Origin: Coleofasciculus sp937127375
Lineage (GTDB): Bacteria > Cyanobacteriota > Cyanobacteriia > Cyanobacteriales > Coleofasciculaceae
DNA length: 64,000 nucleotides
Strand: one strand, 5' to 3'
Assembly (NCBI GenBank): GCA_040218875.1
Contig: JAVJQP010000032.1
Positions 42,172 to 51,524 of the stretch are shown here, one piece after another. Below the pieces are notes generated by a model, which made no database searches, was not told the origin of the DNA, and saw nothing but the letters and a program-made list of their open reading frames with translations. Each line of letters begins with the position of its first letter. The stretch's first letter is position 1. Made by a program: the position numbers and the translations under genes.

Positions 42172-42595
42172 AACTCTACCTCCTCCCCTGGCTCAGGGGA
42201 GTTAGGGAAGAATAAGCGGTTCAGTCTTTAAACCTTAATATCAAGAATGGCTCTCATCCTTGTCGTGCGTTTAGCGAAGCCATGCCGCAGGCTTTGCATC
42301 TTGCTCGCTACTAATCTGAAGTTCCCCCCATCCCGATTGACGATAGAAGGCTAAACCCAGACTATGTAAGCGTTTAAGCCAATTCACCTACTACGTCATT
42401 ATCGTTGGGAATTGCTGTCTAAGCAAAACCTGACAATGGATGCCATACCCACTTTAGATCCTCGTTCTGGGTTACAGGTAAGGTTTGGTAAGCTTTAAGC
42501 TGCAAAGAAAAATTTTTGTAATAGGCAAAGCGCTCACTAAATTCTTTACTGGTAGAGAGGGCAGACTGAATAAACAAGTGTAACAATTTCCGGCA
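42172..42595. other. Gap with IS1634-type fragment and an unidentified coding relic
   Basis: 42316-42385 is a 70-base segment nearly identical (three differences) to 43551-43620, the left part of an IS1634-type transposase remnant. On the minus strand 42413-42595 is an open frame ending at TAG, reading LLHLFIQSALSTSKEFSERF, AYYKNFSLQLKAYQTLPVTQ and NEDLKWVWHPL. It looks like the C terminus of a lost protein that I cannot identify. A short hairpin (CTCCCCTGGCTCAGGGGAG) follows the stop at 42171. Confidence 0.5.
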
Positions 42596-43483
42596 ATGCT
42601 CAAACTCAAATTACTAGGCTTATCCATGATTGCTGCCTCAGTTGTCTTAGGCAGTCAAGCCCTTGCGTCGGTTCCTGCGTCTCTCTCTGATCGTAGACTT
42701 CAGCCGGATGGCGATCGCCTATCCCACAACGAGAGCGCTACCCTTGCTCACCCACACCGTGAAACCCTCATCAGCTGTATGGGGGCGATTGTGATGGTTG
42801 CCGGTGGAGTCTTCCTGTTGCTCAATTTTCGCAGGGCCAACAGAAATACAAAAACAGCCGACCTCAGCGGTGCACAGCTCTGCGGTGCCGACCTCATCAA
42901 TGCCAATCTCAGTGATGCCGACCTCAGTGGTGCCGACCTCAGTGGTGCTGACCTCATCAATGCCAATCTCAGTGGTGCAGAGATCTGCGGTGCCGACCTC
43001 AGTGGTGCAGAGATCTGCGGTGCCGACCTCAGTGGTGCCAACCTCAGTGGTGCTGACCTTATCAATGCCAATCTCAGTGGTGCCAACCTCAGCGGTGCCA
43101 ACCTCAGATATGCCAACCTCAGCGGTGTCAACCTCAGATATGCCAACCTCAGTGGTGCCAACCTCAAATATGCTAATCTCAGCGATGCCGACCTCAACTG
43201 TACCTTACTCAGCGATGCCAACCTCAGCGATGCTAACCTCAGTGGTGCCTTGCTATTTTTTGTAAATTCACGCCAAGTTCAGAATCTTGAACCGCTTCAA
43301 CTACAGGCGCAACATAAGCCTTTTTTATGTAATGTTGCACTGCCTTCCTACTCCCATCAACCAAAAGTGAATCCCAATCGCGACTGCGATCGCATTCCCC
43401 AACTTTTGAGCGTGCGCTACAATATTTCACTCGAAGAGGCTCAAGGGATAGTCAATGAAGCTCGACAACACCGATGGGACTAA
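42596..43483 (+). CDS. Pentapeptide-repeat membrane protein
   Basis: The product is 295 residues. It has an N-terminal signal-like helix (LKLLGLSMIAASVVLGSQAL), a second hydrophobic segment (ISCMGAIVMVAGGVFLLLNF, about 59-78), then about 28 pentapeptide units of A(D/N)LSG type (about 90-215), forming a right-handed quadrilateral beta-helix. The C-terminal 70 residues (SVRYNISLEEAQGIVNEARQ) are non-repetitive. Function unknown. The DNA of the repeat is highly self-similar, so copy-number change is likely. The gene is bracketed by two copies of an IS1634-type end fragment in direct orientation. Confidence 0.88.
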   Translation: MLKLKLLGLSMIAASVVLGSQALASVPASLSDRRLQPDGDRLSHNESATLAHPHRETLISCMGAIVMVAGGVFLLLNFRRANRNTKTADLSGAQLCGADLINANLSDADLSGADLSGADLINANLSGAEICGADLSGAEICGADLSGANLSGADLINANLSGANLSGANLRYANLSGVNLRYANLSGANLKYANLSDADLNCTLLSDANLSDANLSGALLFFVNSRQVQNLEPLQLQAQHKPFLCNVALPSYSHQPKVNPNRDCDRIPQLLSVRYNISLEEAQGIVNEARQHRWD

Positions 43484-43598
43484 CAAAAACTGGCACAATC
43501 AGGGCTGTTTCATTCTAGTAGTGGTGCAAGTCCCCAAAGCCTGCCATAGACTGAAGTTCCCCCCATCCCGATTGACGATAGAAGCCTAAACCCCGACT

Positions 43599-43956
43599 AT
43601 GCAAGCGTTTAAGCCAATTCGTCCTCACGGTCACGTTGCTGCTGTGCTCTTAACGATAAAAAAAATAGGATTAGACTCAATCATTAGCAGCGAAAACACC
43701 CGCCAGAGGCGATTAGTGCTATCGATGATAGCGGCGCGGATTATTGCCCCTAAGTCGAAGTTAGCCACAGCCAGAGGATTACAAGAGGCAACCAAGCTAT
43801 CCAGGAAAAGGAGAACGATTGGGATTGTCTGGGACAGACGAAGATGAACTCTATCTAGCTATGGACTGGCTATTGTCTAGGCAAGAGGAAATAGAAAAAA
43901 GTTTAGCGTCTATCCATCTGGTAGAAGGAGCATTAGTCCTCTATGATGTCAGATAA
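43599..43956 (+). pseudogene. IS1634 family transposase N-terminal remnant (frameshifted)
   Basis: The first frame reads HGHVAAVLLTIKKIGLDSII and LVLSMIAARIIAPKSKLATA, matching the start of IS1634-type transposases. Near 43822 the frame shifts and continues GTDEDELYLAMDWLLSRQEE, then LVEGALVLYDVR before a stop. The DDE catalytic region is absent. It is non-functional. Confidence 0.75.
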
Positions 43957-43970
43957 ACGTATTTTGAAGC

Positions 43971-43998
43971 GTACAGACGCGCCATGGCGCGTCTGTAC
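43971..43998. repeat. 28-bp perfect palindrome (GACGCGCCATGGCGCGTC core)
   Basis: GTACAGACGCGCCA is directly followed by its exact complement TGGCGCGTCTGTAC. It shares a GCGCCATGGCGC core with 33063-33088. It is located inside the IS1634 remnant, so it inserted later or rode along with it. Confidence 0.9.
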
Positions 43999-44152
43999 TA
44001 CATAACTGATTCAACTTGTTTTATTAAGAAAAACAAACGAATGTTGGCTTAGGGGGAACTCATCAGACATTATAGAAACTTGAGTGTTAGTGGTTCATTA
44101 AGCTGAACGGTCTTTTTGAGCAAGTATTTGCAGAATTTATAAAGGGTGAACT

Positions 44153-44686
44153 ATGACCAGCCAATCTCAATCCGGGCAATCAGTTTTGACTCGTTCTCGT
44201 GATGCAACAATTATTAATATTGATGCGCGAGTTAACAACAATAATAATCCCGTCATCAAATATTTGAAACCTGGCACTTATGAGGTTCAGTTTATTGATC
44301 AATCTCAAGGTGGTATGTATGATGCCTGGAGTCGTTGGAGTTTCGTCTATGAATGTGAAGAAAATGGCGAAAATTGTACTACTGGATGGCTCAATGAATA
44401 CTACATAACCTCCAGTGAATTTATCGTTAGCGTACCCACGACAGGTGTATATGCAACACCAGAACTCGCTCGCTCTAAAGCAAAAAACACCTCATTTACC
44501 CTAAAATTTGGCAGTGAGGTCAGCTTTTTTATCAGTGATGACCTACTTGCGGATAATCAGGGGGGAGTCTCTTTACTGGTCAAACGACAAAATATTCGTC
44601 AACCCCCTTCATTACTGGGAAATTTAGTGTTAGTCGGGTTACTGATTGCTTCAGTTGCGCTAACCTGGTTCATTTTAGATCCTTAA
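44153..44686 (+). CDS. Unknown protein with C-terminal transmembrane anchor
   Basis: The 177-residue product is not recognised. Residues 1-150 are soluble and beta-rich (VIKYLKPGTYEVQFIDQSQG, YDAWSRWSFVYECEENGENC, SFTLKFGSEVSFFISDDLL). A single transmembrane helix (LLGNLVLVGLLIASVALTWF, about 153-172) ends the protein, giving a tail-anchored topology. A CEENGENC pair could form a disulfide if exported, but there is no signal peptide. It lies 68 bases before the DUF2235 gene on the same strand, so a shared transcript is likely. Confidence 0.65.
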   Translation: MTSQSQSGQSVLTRSRDATIINIDARVNNNNNPVIKYLKPGTYEVQFIDQSQGGMYDAWSRWSFVYECEENGENCTTGWLNEYYITSSEFIVSVPTTGVYATPELARSKAKNTSFTLKFGSEVSFFISDDLLADNQGGVSLLVKRQNIRQPPSLLGNLVLVGLLIASVALTWFILDP

Positions 44687-44754
44687 AATTTTAATTATAA
44701 CTAGGGAAGGATCTACTATTTATACCAATTCATTTTTTTGGAGCTAAACTAGCT

Positions 44755-45837
44755 ATGAAGCGTCTAGTTGTTTGTTGTGACGGAACCTGGCAAAAGCTAA
44801 CGAGTCCTTATCCAACTAATGTGGTCAAGATTGCTCAAGCAATTAAATCGACTAGCGATCAAAACATTCCTCAGCTTATCTTTTACGATGAAGGAATTGG
44901 CACAGAAAATCCCATCGCTAAGATTTTGGGTGGAGCGTTTGGCAAAGGAATTGATCAAAATATACGAGACGGCTATCGCTTTCTTTGTTTAAACTATGAA
45001 CCAGGTGACGAAATTTATTTATTCGGGTTCAGTCGCGGCGCTTATACCGTTCGTAGTTTAGCGGGAATGATCTTTAACTCAGGGCTATTACCACGAGAAA
45101 AGATCCGCAAAGCGCCTGAAGCTTACGAGAAATATCGCTCTCGCCAGAGTGAATTTGCACCCGATGCCTATAAAATGGAGCAGTTCCGCCAGGAAAATAA
45201 TGCCAAACAAGTTCCGATTACACTTATCGGCTGCTGGGACACCGTCGGTTCCCTGGGAATCCCGAATTTATCGACAATTTTCTCCTTCGACCAACAGATT
45301 AATCAGAAATACGCCTTCCACGATACCTCATTGAGTCCTATTATTAAGAATGCCCTACATGCTGTTGCTATTGATGAGCAGCGTGAGGTTTTCAACGTTA
45401 CCCCCATGCAGGTAAGCCGCAGAAGCGAATATAAGGGTCAGCCTGTGGATCAATTCCTGCGTCAAGTTTGGTTTCCCGGTGTTCATGGATCAGTAGGCGG
45501 TGGCTCTCAAGAACAAGCTGGTTTATCCGATGGAGCGTTGCTGTGGATGATTGAATCCATTGAGCAATTGCGTCAACAACAACGTTTGGGATTGGAACTT
45601 GATCCAACTGTCATCGAATATGGTATTCACCCTGACCCAACTATCATGTTCAGCAATGAACCGCAGAGTTTTATCGGTCGATTAACGTTCAAAGCAGGAC
45701 GCAAGGTTCGCGAAGTGAGTGAAGACTTTAATGAGCTACATGAGAGTGTTAAAGAACGGTGGCAAAAAGTTTTTGACTACCGACCTACAAATCTGGAAAA
45801 TTTCAAGGCTTTATTAGATAAACACGGAGAGCAATAG
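44755..45837 (+). CDS. DUF2235 (Tle1-like) alpha/beta hydrolase
   Basis: A 360-residue protein of the DUF2235 family, which includes the type VI secretion phospholipase effector Tle1. The N-terminal strand RLVVCCDGTWQ, the oxyanion region YDEGIGTE, the nucleophile elbow GFSRGA (91-96) and the later motifs GCWDTVGSLGIP and VWFPGVHGSVGGG (the last with the catalytic His region) are all present. No secretion signal is seen. Housekeeping bacterial DUF2235 proteins have unknown substrates; lipid ester hydrolysis is inferred from family. Preceded by a small tail-anchored protein gene, which might act as a partner. Confidence 0.9.
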   Translation: MKRLVVCCDGTWQKLTSPYPTNVVKIAQAIKSTSDQNIPQLIFYDEGIGTENPIAKILGGAFGKGIDQNIRDGYRFLCLNYEPGDEIYLFGFSRGAYTVRSLAGMIFNSGLLPREKIRKAPEAYEKYRSRQSEFAPDAYKMEQFRQENNAKQVPITLIGCWDTVGSLGIPNLSTIFSFDQQINQKYAFHDTSLSPIIKNALHAVAIDEQREVFNVTPMQVSRRSEYKGQPVDQFLRQVWFPGVHGSVGGGSQEQAGLSDGALLWMIESIEQLRQQQRLGLELDPTVIEYGIHPDPTIMFSNEPQSFIGRLTFKAGRKVREVSEDFNELHESVKERWQKVFDYRPTNLENFKALLDKHGEQ

Positions 45838-46089
45838 ACACTCCCCTAACTTTATTATGGGTAACATAACTCCATATAAAAAGAATTATGATACCCGGAG
45901 CCAAGAATTTTCTGATCAATTCATAAATCAGTCTGGGTGGCTTTAGTCACATTTTGGTGAAAGCAAAAACGATAGCAGTTAAACCTGCCCTGACACAATT
46001 AAAACCCGGTTTTCTTGAGCCAAGCCAAAGGTAAAACCTAGATTTTTCTGTCAGCGAAGTCCACGATCAACATTCTAAACTGAAACACC

Positions 46090-47253
46090 ATGATTACTCC
46101 AACAGCCGATCAAATTGCTCAAACCAAAAAATCAATTGAAAACTACTACATTTATTGGATATCTCATCCATACAAACGTGCAGGAGTTGCTCCCTTTTAT
46201 CAGATGCATGAACCGGGAGAATCAATTCGTGGAACAGTGATGATCTTTCACGGCTTTTCAGCTAAACCGATGCAAATGTTTCTGGTGGGTGACTACCTCT
46301 TCCGCAACGGGTTTAATATTTATCAAATTCCTTTGGCGGGTCATGCGTTTATTCCACCCGATAGTTATTGGCCCCAAGTTGACCTCAAGCCAGAATTTCG
46401 TGATCCTCTTCGTGATGAAGTCCGAAAAGATGCTGTTTTAGACCTTTTCTTGTCCAATCGTGATAATAAATCGCAAGGGCAATTTCAACGATTGACCACG
46501 TTTCAGAAGATGGCGCTGATTGGTCGGATTATCAAAATGGCACCCCAGCTATTAGATATGGCATTGGCAATTGAGCGACCCAATGACCCAGATTTTGATC
46601 GCTATTTCACGTCGTCTGATATGAAGTATTTGACAGATGCACAGGAACGTCTGGCAGAATTAGAGGCAATGCCAGGACCGGTTTATACGGTAGGACTCTC
46701 TGTCGGTGGTGCCGTTGCCCTAGGGCTGGCGGCGTCTCGACCAGACCGGATTAAAAAGGTGGTAGCGTATGCTCCGCTTTTGGAAGTATCTAATGAAGTT
46801 AATGAGCGTTACATTAACCTCACAGGTCCCTTAGACTTGAGAGAATTCTCTTGGGAACAAAATGTTAGTTTTCCGGTAGGCTGTTTAACCGCTGCCAACC
46901 GTTTTGGTGCCTTTGTTCGGAGTGATAAAAACCGAGAAAGCTTAGAGGAAATTCCGACATTTTTGGTATTAACGGAGAATGAAGACGCGGCTGATTTGAA
47001 AACCAACCAGAGATTCTTTGACCAAATAGGGGCGAAAGGCAAGGGACACTGCTACTATCTCTATCCAGCGAGTGACCTTGTACCTCATCCTATGGTAGAC
47101 CCGATGGAAGTGAGTCAGGGAATGACGAATCGTTTCTGGAAGAGTTTGTATCAGGAAACCTTCCGCTTCTTGACAACAGGAGAGGTTGATACGGATAACA
47201 TGAGCAACCTTGAGGAAGCACCGGATTTACCGCCGATGCCAACTTATTCGTAA
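46090..47253 (+). CDS. Alpha/beta hydrolase (serine hydrolase family)
   Basis: The product is 387 residues. The oxyanion-hole region VMIFHGFSAKP (50-60) is followed by PLAGHA and the nucleophile elbow VGLSVGGAVALGLAA (201-215, Ser204). FLVLTENEDAADL probably supplies the acid residue and LVPHPMVDP the histidine. An N-terminal helix (residues 10-40) and a helical insertion at 95-190 form a cap. It is like the monoacylglycerol-lipase/esterase group, but the substrate is not predictable. It follows the DUF2235 hydrolase by 252 bases with no other gene between, so this may be a small lipid-hydrolysis cluster. Confidence 0.85.
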   Translation: MITPTADQIAQTKKSIENYYIYWISHPYKRAGVAPFYQMHEPGESIRGTVMIFHGFSAKPMQMFLVGDYLFRNGFNIYQIPLAGHAFIPPDSYWPQVDLKPEFRDPLRDEVRKDAVLDLFLSNRDNKSQGQFQRLTTFQKMALIGRIIKMAPQLLDMALAIERPNDPDFDRYFTSSDMKYLTDAQERLAELEAMPGPVYTVGLSVGGAVALGLAASRPDRIKKVVAYAPLLEVSNEVNERYINLTGPLDLREFSWEQNVSFPVGCLTAANRFGAFVRSDKNRESLEEIPTFLVLTENEDAADLKTNQRFFDQIGAKGKGHCYYLYPASDLVPHPMVDPMEVSQGMTNRFWKSLYQETFRFLTTGEVDTDNMSNLEEAPDLPPMPTYS

Positions 47254-47310
47254 TGGAAGTTATCAGTTATCAGTTATCAGTTATCAGGAGATAGGGGAGA
47301 TGGGGAAGTT

Positions 47311-47377
47311 GTGTAGGGGCGGGTTTCACGACTATCTTTTCGGTTACACCCAGATGTAACTAAACCCGCCCCGACTT
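47311..47377. repeat. GGGGCGGGTTT...AAACCCGCCCC element, copy D
   Basis: Nearly identical to copy C at 39947-40012, including the interior CACGACTATCTTTTCGGTTA. It is preceded by TTATCAG tandem repeats (47261-47287). Confidence 0.9.
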
Positions 47378-47403
47378 GACATAAGACATAATACATAAGA
47401 CAA

Positions 47404-47928
47404 ATGACAAATAATGAACAGTTAGCACAATGGTTATATCGCCTTGTAGAAATCCTGCGTAGCCAAGGAAATTCGACATGGCGCAGGTTGGTTCAGACTG
47501 TTTCTGGCAAAACGGCTGTGATTGAGCTAGATGGAACTCAGTTGCAACTGTGGGCGCAGGAAGATGAACCGTTGCAGGTTCGCATCGAATCCTTGACAGA
47601 ACCACAACCCGTTCACTTTTGCAGCGATGCTGAAACTTTGAGAGATATCATTACGGGTTTTGTGACATTGGATGCGGCGGTAATGAGTGGCAAAATTTAT
47701 GTTAGGGGTGATTTACCAGACTTACTGGGTATCAATCAGGTCGTCATGGGGATTTTAGCCGACAGTGCGATTAATTTACAGTTGCAACGTCTCTGGAACG
47801 AATTTGATCACGTCTGGTTTTCCACCCCCTCTCCTCCCCCTTGTCAATCCCTTGACCAACAAAAACCATCCCGTGGTTATCTGATTAACCAGATACCCGC
47901 CGATGTACTCAACATCGAAGTAGATTGA
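47404..47928 (+). CDS. SCP2 sterol-carrier-like domain protein
   Basis: A 174-residue soluble protein. Its layout fits the SCP2 lipid-binding fold: a beta-rich first half (VSGKTAVIELDGTQLQLWAQ), then VHFCSDAETLRDIITGFVTL and AAVMSGKIYVRGDLPDLLGI, where family members have a loading threshold segment followed by SGK(I/L)x(V/I)xGD. A proline-rich stretch (TPSPPPC) and a short tail end it. The ligand is unknown. The start ATG 47404 is the second codon-level option after TGACAAATGAC repeats; no ribosome-binding site is visible. A weak hairpin (ATCGCCC-GAAA-GGGTGAT) follows the stop. Confidence 0.65.
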   Translation: MTNNEQLAQWLYRLVEILRSQGNSTWRRLVQTVSGKTAVIELDGTQLQLWAQEDEPLQVRIESLTEPQPVHFCSDAETLRDIITGFVTLDAAVMSGKIYVRGDLPDLLGINQVVMGILADSAINLQLQRLWNEFDHVWFSTPSPPPCQSLDQQKPSRGYLINQIPADVLNIEVD

Positions 47929-48135
47929 CATCGCCCGAAAGGGTGATATACCATGAGTTTTCGTTGTCTGCCTGGTAACATTTACGGAGTTTTACCAAGA
48001 TTCTTAATGAAGATTTAAGATTTTTGACAATTTTGGTTATTGGCGGCGATCGCGCCTATTCTGATATACAGAGCGCCAATTAACGGCGACGCAAAAATTC
48101 TGTTCACTCACTTGCCATAACGAGCTACTTATTTT

Positions 48136-48429
48136 ATGACTACTCTACCTACATTGATTCGTTCCCTTGCCTTAACCGCCCTACTCAGCTTTATTGCTCC
48201 CGTTGTCCTCTTCTTGGGATTTTTCACCTTTCTATGCACCATAAGCTGGGTTCCTGGCTTGGAAACCCTTGGTCAAACAGGCGCAAACGATTTGTTACAG
48301 TTTCTGGCGATTTTTGGGAACGGCTGTTCTGTAGAAGGGCTGATTGTGATTAGCATGACCTGTAGCTTTGTGGCAGCCTTATTTGATACCTACGCTTTCT
48401 ATAGCTATCAGCATCTCAACGACCACTAA
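48136..48429 (+). CDS. Small membrane protein, two transmembrane segments
   Basis: The 97-residue product is not recognised as a named family. It has an N-terminal transmembrane helix (LALTALLSFIAPVVLFLGFF, about 11-30) and a second one near residues 67-86 (LIVISMTCSFVAALFDTYAF). A polar loop with GQTGANDLLQFLAIFGNGC lies between. Codon use and hydrophobic pattern support a real gene. It is convergent with glgB, with a strong hairpin between the two. Confidence 0.65.
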   Translation: MTTLPTLIRSLALTALLSFIAPVVLFLGFFTFLCTISWVPGLETLGQTGANDLLQFLAIFGNGCSVEGLIVISMTCSFVAALFDTYAFYSYQHLNDH

Positions 48430-48503
48430 CATCGACCATTGTAACCAATGATTTTCTCTATTCGGTTAGATCACCTTGGGCAACCTGGTTATGGTGCAAC
48501 CCA

Positions 48504-48529
48504 TCTCCCGTCATCAGCATGACGGGAGA
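48504..48529. terminator. Hairpin between convergent genes (small membrane protein and glgB)
   Basis: TCTCCCGTCAT and ATGACGGGAGA form a perfect 11-bp stem with loop CAGC. No long T-run follows on either strand, so it is a probable rather than certain terminator serving both converging genes. Confidence 0.55.
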
Positions 48530-48546
48530 CTTCTAACGTAACAGAT

Positions 48547-50847
48547 TTAAGACTGATCTGATCCCAGGGCGGCGGCTGTTTTCTCCCGATTGATCTTGAG
48601 AATTAACACACCCAGGGGAGGTAAGCACAAGTCCAGAGAATAGGGTTGATTGTGGAACCACCATTCATCCGTCCACTTACCGCCTAAATTCCCCATATTA
48701 CTCCCACCATACTCGCGAGCATCACTGTTAAACAGCTCCGTGTAGAAGCCCATTTCTGGAACCCCGACTCGATAGTGGCTGTGAGGCTGGGGTGTGAAAT
48801 TGCAAACCGTGACCACAAACTCTTCAGAATCCTTAGCACGGCGGATAAATGCCACCACGCTATGGCGGTTGTCACTACAATCAATCCATTCAAACCCAGC
48901 TTCAGCATAATCTTGGGTATAGAGGGGAGATTCTCGTCGATAAACCTGATTCAGGTCACTCAGAAACAGCTTCAACTGCTGATGGGGTTCGTATTGCAGT
49001 AAATGCCATTCTAAATCGCCCCAGACATTCCACTCACTCCACTGACCAAACTCCATGCTCATAAACAGGGTTTTTTTGCCGGGATGAGTGAACATATAGG
49101 CAAATAAGCAACGGACATTGGCAAACTTTTGCCACTCATCCCCAGGCATTTTGCCCAGCATATTACTCTTCCCATGAACAATCTCATCGTGAGACAACGC
49201 CAGCATATAGTTTTCAGCATGGTGATACCACATACTGAAGGTGATATTATTCTGGTGGAACTGACGGAACCAAGGGTCCATGTGGAAATAATCCAGCATG
49301 TCGTGCATCCACCCCATGTTCCACTTCAAATTAAAGCCTAATCCGCCAACGTAGGTGGGCCAAGACACCATGGGCCAATCCGTTGACTCTTCGGCAATGG
49401 AGAGGATACCAGGAAAATAGCTAAAGATTACATGATTCGCCTGTCGCAGGAAATCAGCAGCTTCAATGTTCTCCCTCCCCCCATACTGGTTCGTCACCCA
49501 TTCTCCCGGTTCACGACAATAGTCCAGGTAAAGCATCGAGGCGACAGCATCCACGCGAATTCCATCAATGTGGTATTTGTCAAACCAGAACAAGGCGTTG
49601 GACACCAGGAAGTTACGGACTTCGTTACGGTTATAGTTGAAAACTAAGGTTCCCCACTCTTTATGTTCACCCTTACGCGGGTCAGCATGTTCATACAAGT
49701 GAGTCCCATCAAAGAAGGCTAAACCGTGACCATCTTTGGGGAAATGACCCGGTACCCAGTCCACAATCACCCCAATTCCATTCTGGTGACACTGATCCAC
49801 AAAATACATGAAATCGTCGGGTGTGCCATAGCGAGAGGTGCAGGCAAAGTATCCGGTAACCTGATAACCCCACGAACCATCAAACGGATGCTCGGCGACG
49901 GGGAGTAACTCAATATGAGTAAATCCCAAATCTTTTACATAAGGAATTAAGCGATCTGCTAATTCCCGATAGGTGAGAAATCGCGCTCCCGGTTTGAGAT
50001 CAGACACCATAACCACGGGTTCAGGCTTGCCATCCGCGCCAATGGGGGGTTCAGCTGAAGAACCATGCAGCCACGAGCCTAAATGCATTTCATAGATAGA
50101 AATTGGCTGAGTCAGCGTATCGGTATGGCGGCGCTGCTCCATCCAGTTTTGATCATTCCAGGTATAGGTATCAAGATCGGCAACAATCGAGGCGGTTTTG
50201 GGGCGGATTTCTTGGTGGAAACCATAGGGGTCAGATTTTTCGTAAATATGCCCATCATAGTTTTTGATTTCATACTTGTAATGGTCGCCAACTGCCACTT
50301 CTGGAATAAACAGTTCCCAAATTCCCGTGTCACCCTTCCGCATTTGGTGCTTGCGCCCATCCCAGTGGTTAAAATCGCCTAAAACCGAAGCGTTGCGAGC
50401 ATTCGGAGCCCAAACGGCAAAGTAGACACCCTGAACTCCATCTATTTCCGTGGGATGGGCTCCTAGTTTTTCGTAGATGCGATGATGATTCCCTTCGGCA
50501 AATAGATGCCGATCAAAGTCGGTTAAGCTCGGCGAACGGAAGGCATAAGGATCGTAGATCACCCGCTCATGTTCGCCTTCTTTGAGGCGTAACTGGTAGT
50601 TTGCCAGTTCTTCGATATCGATCTGACATTCAAAAAAGTGGGGATGATGCACTGATTGCATCGGATAGTCTTGGCGTTGTTCTGGTAGCACAACCCACAC
50701 GGCGTCAGCATTGGGGAAATACACCCGTACTGCCCAGGCGGTCTTTCCATCCTGTTCTAATCGGTGTGGACCCAGTATCTCAAAGGGGTCGTGATGTTGA
50801 TTCCAGACAATTCGGTCAATCTGTTCAGGGGCAATCATGGGAAACAT
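48547..50847 (-). CDS. glgB: 1,4-alpha-glucan branching enzyme
   Basis: Introduces alpha-1,6 branches into glycogen. The 766-residue GH13 enzyme has an N-terminal CBM48 tandem (about 20-220, including WAPNARNASVLGDFNHWDGR), then the TIM-barrel with IELLPVAEHPFDGSWGYQ, DGIRVDAVASMLYLDY (nucleophile Asp433), IAEESTDWP (acid Glu486 or 487) and LSHDEIVHGKSNM (Asp554). The all-beta C-terminal domain is complete. The length is typical for cyanobacterial GlgB. ATG 50847 gives MFPMIAPEQIDRIV; the ATG four codons later is possible. Confidence 0.97.
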   Translation of the reverse strand: MFPMIAPEQIDRIVWNQHHDPFEILGPHRLEQDGKTAWAVRVYFPNADAVWVVLPEQRQDYPMQSVHHPHFFECQIDIEELANYQLRLKEGEHERVIYDPYAFRSPSLTDFDRHLFAEGNHHRIYEKLGAHPTEIDGVQGVYFAVWAPNARNASVLGDFNHWDGRKHQMRKGDTGIWELFIPEVAVGDHYKYEIKNYDGHIYEKSDPYGFHQEIRPKTASIVADLDTYTWNDQNWMEQRRHTDTLTQPISIYEMHLGSWLHGSSAEPPIGADGKPEPVVMVSDLKPGARFLTYRELADRLIPYVKDLGFTHIELLPVAEHPFDGSWGYQVTGYFACTSRYGTPDDFMYFVDQCHQNGIGVIVDWVPGHFPKDGHGLAFFDGTHLYEHADPRKGEHKEWGTLVFNYNRNEVRNFLVSNALFWFDKYHIDGIRVDAVASMLYLDYCREPGEWVTNQYGGRENIEAADFLRQANHVIFSYFPGILSIAEESTDWPMVSWPTYVGGLGFNLKWNMGWMHDMLDYFHMDPWFRQFHQNNITFSMWYHHAENYMLALSHDEIVHGKSNMLGKMPGDEWQKFANVRCLFAYMFTHPGKKTLFMSMEFGQWSEWNVWGDLEWHLLQYEPHQQLKLFLSDLNQVYRRESPLYTQDYAEAGFEWIDCSDNRHSVVAFIRRAKDSEEFVVTVCNFTPQPHSHYRVGVPEMGFYTELFNSDAREYGGSNMGNLGGKWTDEWWFHNQPYSLDLCLPPLGVLILKINREKTAAALGSDQS

Positions 50848-51034
50848 CGAGGTATCTACTTCAGTGAATGGAAAATGGGTGTTAAATAATTTTAATATTT
50901 ATATACTTTTTTGATTTTTTCTACACATTTGGGGCAAGTTGGGGTATAAGCAAGAGTTATGTTTTCTCGGTTTGGTCACCGATCCAGGGCTATCCTTGAG
51001 GACAGGGTGCGGCTTCCGGCGTTTTTTGCTTCGG

Positions 51035-51325
51035 CTAAAACGGTGTGACTGTCCGCCACAGATCAAGCAGTTGCAGCACAAAAACATTGTGCTGGATCTC
51101 AGGATCGAGTTCCGGGGGGGTTGACCGCTGGGCTAATTCAGCTTTAAGTTGGGCGTATTCGGCGGCGGTAAGCGGTTCCCCATCGATAGGCGATCGCGCT
51201 TCGGTGATTATCTCGGTTCTCAACACCTCTTCGGGTAAGTCATCTGGGGGAGGTAACGCCAAAGTCGGTTGAGCCACCCAACCCATTAGTCCTAGACAGA
51301 TACTAAAAAATATACCCTTTTCCAC
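51035..51325 (-). CDS. Small exported protein of unknown function
   Basis: The 96-residue product starts at GTG 51325 with a signal peptide (GIFFSICLGLMGWVAQPTLA). The mature part contains VLRTEIITEARSPIDGEPLT and AAEYAQLKAEL, a pattern I recall from small conserved cyanobacterial exported proteins without known function. It ends LLDLWRTVTPF. It lies between glgB and a gene desert rich in palindromes. Confidence 0.65.
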   Translation of the reverse strand: MEKGIFFSICLGLMGWVAQPTLALPPPDDLPEEVLRTEIITEARSPIDGEPLTAAEYAQLKAELAQRSTPPELDPEIQHNVFVLQLLDLWRTVTPF

Positions 51326-51524
51326 GCTTTTAAGCTAAAAATAGTTTTCCGTGTACAGACCTAACATACTATATCTGTGTTTGAGTGCGATCGCTTCCCT
51401 AACGCTTCACCCATCCGTTATGAATGAAGCAACCCACTCGCGTTAAACCGCCTTGGGTTCAAACCCAAGGAACCAAAAGCTCAAGTCAGCTAAAGCTGAC
51501 TGAATAAGAGTTTCCCCAATCATC

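Larger units (their letters stand above)
43551..44060 (+). mobile_element. IS1634-type insertion sequence remnant
   Basis: The left boundary GAAGTTCCCCCCATCC and a right-side TTAGGGGGAACTC (about 44048-44060) look like degenerate terminal inverted repeats. Between them lie a truncated transposase and a perfect palindrome (43971-43998). Most of the catalytic part is missing, so the copy is dead. A further end fragment lies at 42316-42385. Confidence 0.6.

Noticed and set aside
42748..43265. Long frames on both strands across the pentapeptide-repeat gene
   Set aside because: Created by the periodic 15-base repeat; the plus-strand A(D/N)LSG frame with signal sequence is the real one.
51445..51470. 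tRNA T-arm (GGTTCAAACC)
   Set aside because: No acceptor, D or anticodon arms fit around it; it is a simple 9-2-9 hairpin.
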